From NCBI GenBank assembly GCA_958414155.1, contig CATYWI010000105.1, positions 1 through 5,648 of the forward strand: a stretch of 5,648 nucleotides of DNA. Direction: 5' to 3'. The position numbers were made by a program, and so were the translations under genes. This DNA comes from an uncultured Anaerotruncus sp. Its GTDB lineage: Bacteria > Bacillota_A > Clostridia > Oscillospirales > CAG-272. The notes beneath the pieces were generated by a model. The model saw only the letters and a program-made list of their open reading frames with translations. It did no database searches and was not told where the DNA came from. This document shows positions 1-4,684 of this stretch, piece after piece (positions within the stretch are counted from its first letter, which is position 1; each line of letters starts with the position of its first letter).

Positions 1-1079
1 GTGCATTCGCCCTCGGTGAATTCTCCTATCGTTTTGTATTTCGCACGCAGTGCATCGTATTCACAGGACGCGCGTTGCGCCTCCTCTTCGGTCACGCGGC
101 GGAGCGGGAGACGGCTGAAATGTACGTCATGCCGCAGAGCGGCGTCTGACGTGTATACGGCTGAATCCGCAAAGCGGAAGAACGCCTCGCATATGCGCGA
201 CGCAACGCGCTCCATGCCGGGTGCATTGTACATCTCGGTGGCGTGCATCAGCGGCTCGTCCATCGCTGTGCGCACAAGATCACGGGGCGAAAGATCGCCC
301 GCAGCTCCGCAAAGTGAGACGAGAGGGAAGCTTCCCATCCTTTCTGCGATCTTGTGCCTTACGACATCCCAATAATCGGAGCAGATGAAATCGTGATGCT
401 CCATGACCTGAGAGGGGCAGGCTGCTTCAATGACGGAGGCGACTGTCTTTCCGTCGTCATCTTTCAGAATAATGAAGTGTATTCCGTTGTCCACAGTTCC
501 TTCGATCTCCATAAAGTCGGGGCGTGCGGTCGAGCCGTACATTTCGGTGTGCCCGTCGGCATACCTCGTGCGGCGGTTGTATGCTATTGAAATATGGTCG
601 AATCCTGCGGCAAGCGATACGGGACGGCGCGCCTGCCATGCCTCGGCGATGGCAAGTGCGATCTTTCCCGAAATTTCATCGGCATAGTCGGCGGGAAGCG
701 TTTCGCTGCCCGGGACGGGAAAAATATGAAAATCATCTCCCCAGAATCCTGACATGGCATCGTCCGAAAGGTAGGGTGCTGTGTGGGTATGTATGGCGGA
801 GAGCATAACGCATTCGGGAGCAGGGGAATCGGCGATCTCTGCAAGCTTTCGGCGTACAGCGGCAGTGAATCCGCGGCTCACCGCCAGCAGATCGCAGGAA
901 ACAAAGACGGCGGCATCGCCGTCCTCATCCTCGAGCGCAAGTATGTTTGCCTCAAGCCTGCTGTATACCGATACGGCAAGCCGCGTATAGTATTGTCCGA
1001 CCAGTCTTACAGGCAGGCGCGGGGTTATATCTGTTTTTGCAGCTCCGGCGAGGAGCCTTTTTTTATTTTCCGATCTCAT
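1..1079 (-). CDS. Neutral/alkaline non-lysosomal ceramidase-like hydrolase, N-terminal part (partial at left edge)
   Basis: The minus strand is open from an ATG at 1079 to the window edge, giving 359 residues without a stop; the C-terminus lies outside. Seen: an opening block GAAKTDITP (residues 12-20), SAIHTHTAPY with H97 and H99, and CGAAGDLSPR (257-266) with S264. These match the order of the neutral ceramidase family: the N-terminal DITP block, the zinc-binding HTHSGP block, and the GD-V/L-SP block that carries the nucleophilic serine. Family members hydrolyse the N-acyl bond of ceramide using zinc. Odd points: there is no signal peptide, so it is predicted cytoplasmic, whereas characterised ceramidases are exported. 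The region where the family usually has a metal-binding His before Thr-Ser reads ACPSQVMEHH (220-229). The substrate may therefore differ from ceramide. The start fits a consensus promoter about 35 nt upstream, but the ribosome site is weak (AAAGG, about 14 nt away). Family assignment is fairly secure, substrate is not. Confidence 0.85.
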   Translation of the reverse strand, partial: MRSENKKRLLAGAAKTDITPRLPVRLVGQYYTRLAVSVYSRLEANILALEDEDGDAAVFVSCDLLAVSRGFTAAVRRKLAEIADSPAPECVMLSAIHTHTAPYLSDDAMSGFWGDDFHIFPVPGSETLPADYADEISGKIALAIAEAWQARRPVSLAAGFDHISIAYNRRTRYADGHTEMYGSTARPDFMEIEGTVDNGIHFIILKDDDGKTVASVIEAACPSQVMEHHDFICSDYWDVVRHKIAERMGSFPLVSLCGAAGDLSPRDLVRTAMDEPLMHATEMYNAPGMERVASRICEAFFRFADSAVYTSDAALRHDVHFSRLPLRRVTEEEAQRASCEYDALRAKYKTIGEFTEGEC

Positions 1080-1081
1080 TC

Positions 1082-1093
1082 TGAAACGTTTGA
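1082..1093. promoter_or_regulatory. Possible LacI-family operator in the leader of the ceramidase-like gene
   Basis: TGAAACGTTTGA is palindromic except for one base pair and has the perfect core AAACGTTT (1084-1091). An A-rich/T-rich palindrome centred on CpG is the typical core of LacI/PurR/RbsR/CcpA-type operators. It lies just upstream of the start codon and downstream of the predicted transcription start, so a bound repressor would act as a roadblock. No regulator gene is in the window, and the site lacks the full CcpA consensus. It is a candidate only. Confidence 0.35.
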
Positions 1094-1120
1094 CCTTTCG
1101 GTGTGAAATTGTTTTTTATT

Positions 1121-1149
1121 ACTTTATCACAATCCCGTGCGAATGTCAA
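1121..1149 (-). promoter_or_regulatory. Sigma-A promoter of the ceramidase-like gene
   Basis: Read on the minus strand, TTGACA (plus positions 1144-1149) is a perfect -35 element. It is followed after exactly 17 nt by TAAAGT (1121-1126), with a TG dinucleotide one base upstream of the -10 (extended -10). Transcription would start near 1114, leaving a leader of about 35 nt before the ATG at 1079. The -35 lies inside an inverted repeat (1145-1159), so occupancy by a regulator would block it. Confidence 0.8.
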
Positions 1150-1159
1150 TAGACTTGAC
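1145..1159. repeat. Inverted repeat GTCAA-N5-TTGAC over the leftward -35
   Basis: Two perfect 5-bp arms (1145-1149 and 1155-1159) are separated by 5 bp. The left arm forms most of the leftward -35 hexamer. The TTGAC string recurs in the rightward -35 at 1232. It may be an operator, or simply a second -35-like string on the other strand; no convincing -10 follows the right arm. Confidence 0.4.
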
Positions 1160-1163
1160 GAAA

Positions 1164-1209
1164 TTTTCGAAAAATATTTTGCGTAGCGGAGCGCGATTCG
1201 AAAAAATAT
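1164..1209. repeat. Two direct repeats of TTCGAA-A(n)-TAT between the divergent promoters
   Basis: TTCGAAAAATAT (1166-1177) and TTCGAAAAAATAT (1197-1209) are near-identical and start 31 bp apart, about three helical turns. The first sits in a perfect 10-bp palindrome TTTTCGAAAA (1164-1173). Both are between the two -35 elements, the right location for a shared activator or repressor. Further TTCGAA palindromes lie at 1286 and 1303 in the rightward leader. Confidence 0.4.
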
Positions 1210-1231
1210 CTGTGAAAATTGATAAATATGC

Positions 1232-1260
1232 TTGACAATCGGTGCGCTGTGTGGTATCAT
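1232..1260 (+). promoter_or_regulatory. Sigma-A promoter of the rightward operon
   Basis: A perfect -35 TTGACA (1232-1237) is followed after 17 nt by the -10 TATCAT (1255-1260), with TG at 1252-1253 giving an extended -10. The sequence just upstream (about 1201-1230) is A+T-rich and could act as an UP element. Transcription should start near 1267, giving an untranslated leader of about 100 nt before the first gene. It is likely to drive all three plus-strand genes, since no other strong promoter or terminator was seen between them. Confidence 0.85.
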
Positions 1261-1279
1261 TATGTGTGAAAATGGTACA

Positions 1280-1334
1280 CGGCGCTTCGAAAGACGCGCG
1301 TTTTCGAAACTTTTTATTTCATGTGAATGCGCCG
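1280..1334 (+). ncRNA. Foldable 5' leader of the rightward operon (no known class recognised)
   Basis: A closing helix CGGCGC (1280-1285) with GCGCCG (1329-1334) is perfect over 6 bp. It encloses a hairpin TTCGAAA (1286-1292) with TTTCGAA (1302-1308), extendable by a G-U pair, plus a small TTC/GAA hairpin (1318-1320 with 1325-1327). The first hairpin stacks directly on the closing helix and is followed by TTTTT (1311-1315). The T-run could make a weak attenuator, but the stem is short and the T-run is three nt away. It matches no riboswitch that I recognise. It may instead be DNA-level operators, since TTCGAA is self-complementary. Confidence 0.3.
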
Positions 1335-1345
1335 GAGTCTGATCA

Positions 1346-1355
1346 AAGGAAGGAA
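1346..1355 (+). promoter_or_regulatory. Ribosome binding site of the solute-binding protein gene
   Basis: The purine run AAGGAAGGAA ends 11 nt before the ATG at 1367. It supports that start over other in-frame candidates, as does the well-formed lipoprotein signal peptide that follows directly. Confidence 0.7.
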
Positions 1356-1366
1356 CCTAACCGGAA

Positions 1367-2857
1367 ATGAAGAGAACATCCATTATCAGCCGCACGCTTT
1401 GTCTTGCGCTTGCGGCGGTCAGTCTTGCGCTGATGGCGTCATGTGTAAAGGATAACGGCGGAAACACCACTACGACCACCGCCCACGCGGGCGGCGATGT
1501 GACCACCGGTGTGGCGGAAACGACCGCGGCATATGAAGCGCTTCCCGTTGCGGATTTTGACAAATACGAATTCCGCATCCTCACAAGACCTACCACATGG
1601 TCTTATGACACGATGGCGCTTGAAGAAACGAGCGGCAACCTGCTCGATGATATCGTTTACAACCGTCAGCGGCTTGTGAGCGAGAGACTCAATATAGTAA
1701 TGACCGAGATCAATTCGCAGAACATATCAAAGGAAATATCAACGGCTGTCAGCACGCAAACGCACCTGTATGATATCTGCCAGCTGCCCACGGGTACCGC
1801 ACTCCAGTCATATCTGCGCGGCGAGGTGCTTGATATCGCATCGATAGATACCATTGATCTTGAAAATCCATGGTGGGCATCGAGCATCAACAACAGCGTA
1901 AATATAGGAAGCAAGCGCTATGTTGTTTTCGGTCAGGGACACCTCAATTACTACTGCGGCTTTTATATTCTTGCGTTCAATAAAGGACTTGTGACCGATA
2001 ACGGGCTTGAAAGCCCTTATGACTGTGTTGATGCCGGAACATGGACATACGAAAAAATGTATACCATGATGAAAACCGCCGCAAGGGACTACAACAACGA
2101 CGGATTTTATGATGTTTCGGAGGATGTACTTGGATTTACGGGTCATGTCAACCATATGCGGAATCTTATGATAAGCTCGGGTGAGACAATTACCCATAAC
2201 GATGCTGACGGTTATCCGGTATATGACGGTCTCAGCGAACGGTACATTGATGTCTTTACCGATTTTATGAATAAGTTTATGTCTGAGCCCTGTGCGGCGG
2301 TGGCGGGAAGCCCTTCTAACAGATATGAAGGCTTTTCGTCCGGCGCATCATCGCTCAACTATGCGGCGGTGTTCAACGAGGGACGCGCTCTGTTTGAATC
2401 CACCGGTACATATGAGGTCCAGACTGTGCGCGATCTTGACTTTGAGTACGGTCTTGTGATAGTTCCGAAGTACAATGCCGACCAGGAGGATTATGTTGCT
2501 CCCGTTTACAGCTATGTTGAGGGAATGACTATACCGTCCACAGCTCCCGATCCCGAGGATATCGGACTTATCCTTGAGACTATCTACGCAGCCACCGACG
2601 GCAAACTCGTTACAAACCTTGTAGGTAATATCCTTCATTACAAGTGCTCCAATAACCCGACCGATATAAAGATGATAAATATGGTCTTTGAGAAAGGTCA
2701 GCTTGACATAGCCCTTGCAAATAACTTCGGTAACTGTATCAATCTGCTCCATACCCTCCATACGAGCCAGAGCACGAGCATAAAGGCATCCTTTGACGTT
2801 TACAAAAAGAAGTTTATTTCCGATATAAATGCCGCGATATCCGGCATGAAGAGCTGA
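1367..2857 (+). CDS. Extracellular solute-binding lipoprotein (ABC-transporter type)
   Basis: The 496-residue product has a classic lipoprotein signal: basic MKRTSIISR, a hydrophobic stretch, and lipobox LMASC with Cys26 as the lipidation site. A Thr/Gly-rich flexible linker follows (about 27-56), then an alpha/beta body. The pattern NLLDDIVYNRQRLVSERLNI, a helix after the first strand, and the acidic DYNNDGFYD segment (241-249) are typical of the large family 1-like solute-binding proteins of gut Clostridia, which are usually 450-550 residues long. The protein would sit on the outer face of the membrane and hand a ligand, often a sugar or oligosaccharide, to an ABC permease. No permease or ATPase gene is in the window, so it is either an orphan binding protein or served from elsewhere. 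It is first in the operon, 9 nt before the next lipoprotein gene. Ligand unknown; the family call rests on pattern recognition rather than an alignment. Confidence 0.8.
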   Translation: MKRTSIISRTLCLALAAVSLALMASCVKDNGGNTTTTTAHAGGDVTTGVAETTAAYEALPVADFDKYEFRILTRPTTWSYDTMALEETSGNLLDDIVYNRQRLVSERLNIVMTEINSQNISKEISTAVSTQTHLYDICQLPTGTALQSYLRGEVLDIASIDTIDLENPWWASSINNSVNIGSKRYVVFGQGHLNYYCGFYILAFNKGLVTDNGLESPYDCVDAGTWTYEKMYTMMKTAARDYNNDGFYDVSEDVLGFTGHVNHMRNLMISSGETITHNDADGYPVYDGLSERYIDVFTDFMNKFMSEPCAAVAGSPSNRYEGFSSGASSLNYAAVFNEGRALFESTGTYEVQTVRDLDFEYGLVIVPKYNADQEDYVAPVYSYVEGMTIPSTAPDPEDIGLILETIYAATDGKLVTNLVGNILHYKCSNNPTDIKMINMVFEKGQLDIALANNFGNCINLLHTLHTSQSTSIKASFDVYKKKFISDINAAISGMKS

Positions 2858-2866
2858 TATCCTGCA

Positions 2867-4639
2867 ATGAAATCCGAAAAACAAAACATGAGCCTGAAGC
2901 ATCTGCTGTGTGCGGTGCTGCTGTTGTCGGTCGTACTTCTGCTTGCAGCATGTACGGACGGCAGCAGTGGCGGGGATGACAGCGGTACCTCCACCGTGGC
3001 GGCGGAGACGACCGCCGTCGCCTTCCCGGCGCTGTGGGGGCAGGATAGCGTCAATTACCGTGTCATAAGACCGGATATGTGCGCCGATAGCGTATCCGAA
3101 GCCGCTAAAGAGATAACGGCTGCACTCAAAACGGCGTCGGGGAAGCAAGTCACATTTACGACAGACTTCCTTATGCCCGGAGAGGAATATTCCACGGATT
3201 CCTTTGATATTCTCGTGGGAAATACCGCATACCCCGAATCCGATGAAGTCGCCGGGGCAACGCCTTACGGCGGCTACGCGATAAAGACTGTCGGACACAA
3301 GATAGTCGTGTTTGGCTGGAGCGACACGGCGACTGCAACCGCCGTGAAGCGCATGAAGGAGCTTATCTCCGCAGGCGGCGAGATCCCGGAAACGCTTGAT
3401 ATAAGCGGAAGCGTCAGCGAAATGCTTGACGCGATGCCGGTATATGACGGCGCGGTCCCCGCATTCTATGCGGTGGGGGATAGGGCGTATCAGGCTGTGA
3501 TAGTCAAAAGTTCTGTCGATTCATACAGCGCATATCTCGGCAAGCTGGACGGCATTGGCTTTGAGCGTACCTTCACAAGGGAAGAAAACGGTAATCGCTT
3601 TGCTCAGTACCGTAAGGACGGCGTGGGACTTACCGCATACTTCACCGCGTTCAACAATACGGTCCGCATTATCGCGGAGCCGGTCTCCAATATGAGCGAC
3701 CGTGGGTCGGACGCCGCATCCGTAAATAAGGTGTGCGACGCGCGTCTGACTATGATAAGCCGTACCTTTTCGGTCGGCAATACCTTCCGCGGCGTTCCGG
3801 TAAACAGCGGACTCATGTGCTTTGTGATACGCCTTGAGGACGGCAGCTTTATTGTCATAGACGGCGGCGTTGCTACTTCCGGCTTTGCCGACGGCATAAT
3901 GAAAACGCTGCGCACGCAGGCGCCCGATCCGCAGAATATAAGGATCGCCGCGTGGGTGATAACTCACACGCACAATGACCATACGGGCGGATTCAATAAG
4001 TTCAGCGAGTTATGGGGCAGACAGGTCACGCTTGACGAGCTTATCTGCAATTTCCCGTCAAACGATGCGTGCGAGGCTGACGGCGAACTGAACAACCGCA
4101 AAAGCACGGTCAATAATCTGAAGCTGTACTATCCGAATGCGAAGCTCACAAAGATACATACCGGCGAGACGCGCAATATCGGCGGCGCCGCGCTTGAGTT
4201 CTTCTATACCCAGGAGGACTATTATACAGACAAACGGACGCTTTCCGACACAAAATACTGGAACAACACATCTATGATATTCCGCGTGACGGTCGCTGGG
4301 GAAAGGATAATGTTCCTCGGCGATTCACAGGTGGATTCAAACGGCATTGCCGTGAGGATGTGGGGCAACCTGCTCAAGTCAGATATCTGCCAGGTGGCGC
4401 ATCACGGAGGGGAGGGCGGTACGTCAGAGGTCTACGACATGATAGATCCGGAGGTAGCGCTGTTCACCACATCCGATGAGGCGTTTGAACTTTGTAAAAA
4501 GGATGCTCACAACGCGCATCTTATTGCGGATCTCCACCTGAAGGAGGCTGTAAACAGCGCGAACCGGATAACGGAATTCCCGCTTCCTTATACACCCGGA
4601 AGCTGTATCGTCACCGACAAGGGAAACGTCTTTCCCTGA
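2867..4639 (+). CDS. Surface lipoprotein with glycosidase-associated-like N-terminal domain and ComEC-like metallo-beta-lactamase domain
   Basis: The 590-residue product has a signal peptide ending in lipobox LLAAC (Cys29) and a Ser/Gly/Thr linker (30-55). A domain at about 58-185 follows: a strand, an AAKEITAAL helix, DILVGNT, GYAIKT and KIVVFGW. This layout resembles the small alpha/beta domain at the N-terminus of GH20/GH67-type glycosidases. A middle domain (about 200-300) precedes the MBL fold (about 307-575): IVIDGG (329-334), HTHNDH (367-372), NNTS (466-469), LGDS with D486, and AHHGG with H512-H513. The order matches ComEC-type MBL hydrolases, which bind two metals and often cut phosphodiesters. 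The usual motif-3 His is not obvious; TQED (448-451) lies where it is expected, and H431 is another candidate. The gap to the previous gene is 9 nt and Shine-Dalgarno is poor, which suggests translational coupling. ATG at 2888 (residue 8) is an alternative start and also leaves a full signal peptide. Substrate unknown. Confidence 0.8.
   Translation: MKSEKQNMSLKHLLCAVLLLSVVLLLAACTDGSSGGDDSGTSTVAAETTAVAFPALWGQDSVNYRVIRPDMCADSVSEAAKEITAALKTASGKQVTFTTDFLMPGEEYSTDSFDILVGNTAYPESDEVAGATPYGGYAIKTVGHKIVVFGWSDTATATAVKRMKELISAGGEIPETLDISGSVSEMLDAMPVYDGAVPAFYAVGDRAYQAVIVKSSVDSYSAYLGKLDGIGFERTFTREENGNRFAQYRKDGVGLTAYFTAFNNTVRIIAEPVSNMSDRGSDAASVNKVCDARLTMISRTFSVGNTFRGVPVNSGLMCFVIRLEDGSFIVIDGGVATSGFADGIMKTLRTQAPDPQNIRIAAWVITHTHNDHTGGFNKFSELWGRQVTLDELICNFPSNDACEADGELNNRKSTVNNLKLYYPNAKLTKIHTGETRNIGGAALEFFYTQEDYYTDKRTLSDTKYWNNTSMIFRVTVAGERIMFLGDSQVDSNGIAVRMWGNLLKSDICQVAHHGGEGGTSEVYDMIDPEVALFTTSDEAFELCKKDAHNAHLIADLHLKEAVNSANRITEFPLPYTPGSCIVTDKGNVFP
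4620..4637 (+). repeat. Perfect hairpin over the stop codon of the lipoprotein-MBL gene
   Basis: AGGGAAA (4620-4626) and TTTCCCT (4631-4637) form a perfect 7-bp stem with the 4-nt loop CGTC. It ends at the first base of the TGA stop. No T-run follows, so it is not a standard intrinsic terminator. A role in mRNA stability or processing between cistrons is possible. Confidence 0.5.
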
Positions 4640-4650
4640 TACGAGGAAGG

Positions 4651-4674
4651 ATGCTTTTGCGGGGCAAAAGCTGA
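4651..4674 (+). CDS. Possible seven-codon leader ORF (MLLRGKS)
   Basis: ATG at 4651 opens a seven-codon frame ending at TGA 4672-4674. It is preceded by GAGGAAGG (4643-4650), whose GAGG is only 4 nt from the ATG. The frame spans the 4653-4671 hairpin exactly, and its stop overlaps the ribosome binding site of the next gene. Translation could therefore open the hairpin and couple to that gene. The ORF is very short and may be chance; codon content carries no recognisable attenuation signal. Confidence 0.2.
   Translation: MLLRGKS
4653..4671 (+). repeat. Perfect intercistronic hairpin
   Basis: GCTTTTGC (4653-4660) and GCAAAAGC (4664-4671) pair over 8 bp with a GGG loop. The hairpin sits between two purine-rich sites, GAGGAAGG upstream and TGAGGT downstream. 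The absence of a T-run argues against termination. It may protect or process the message, or tune translation of the following gene. Confidence 0.55.
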
Positions 4675-4677
4675 GGT
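4672..4677 (+). promoter_or_regulatory. Ribosome binding site of the second MBL gene
   Basis: TGAGGT, with GAGG at 4673-4676, lies 8 nt before the ATG at 4685. This spacing fixes the start of the gene and so supports the conclusion that the product lacks a signal peptide. Confidence 0.65.
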
Positions 4678-4684
4678 CATAAAC

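Noticed and set aside
1..375. Plus-strand open frame of 124 codons at the left edge
   Set aside because: It lies antisense to the ceramidase-like gene, whose frame carries clear family motifs over 359 residues; the plus-strand translation is Arg/Ser-rich and shows no motif.
1082..1095. CcpA catabolite-control site
   Set aside because: The spacing around the central CG lacks the base required by the cre consensus, so only a general LacI-type resemblance is claimed.
1063..1260. Minus-strand frame of 65 codons over the control region
   Set aside because: It covers the leftward promoter and overlaps the ceramidase-like start in another frame; composition is typical of A+T-rich intergenic DNA.
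1286..1320. Intrinsic terminator in the rightward leader
   Set aside because: The stem is short and not GC-rich, and the T-run is offset and interrupted (ACTTTTTATTTC), so termination would be weak at best; kept only as part of a possible leader structure.
2348..3298. Long minus-strand frame of 316 codons
   Set aside because: It is antisense across the junction of two well-supported lipoprotein genes, has no ribosome site or recognisable domain, and is explained by codon bias of the genes opposite.
4653..4680. Intrinsic terminator between the two MBL genes
   Set aside because: The hairpin is strong but is followed by TGAGGTCAT with no T-run, and a ribosome site follows at once.
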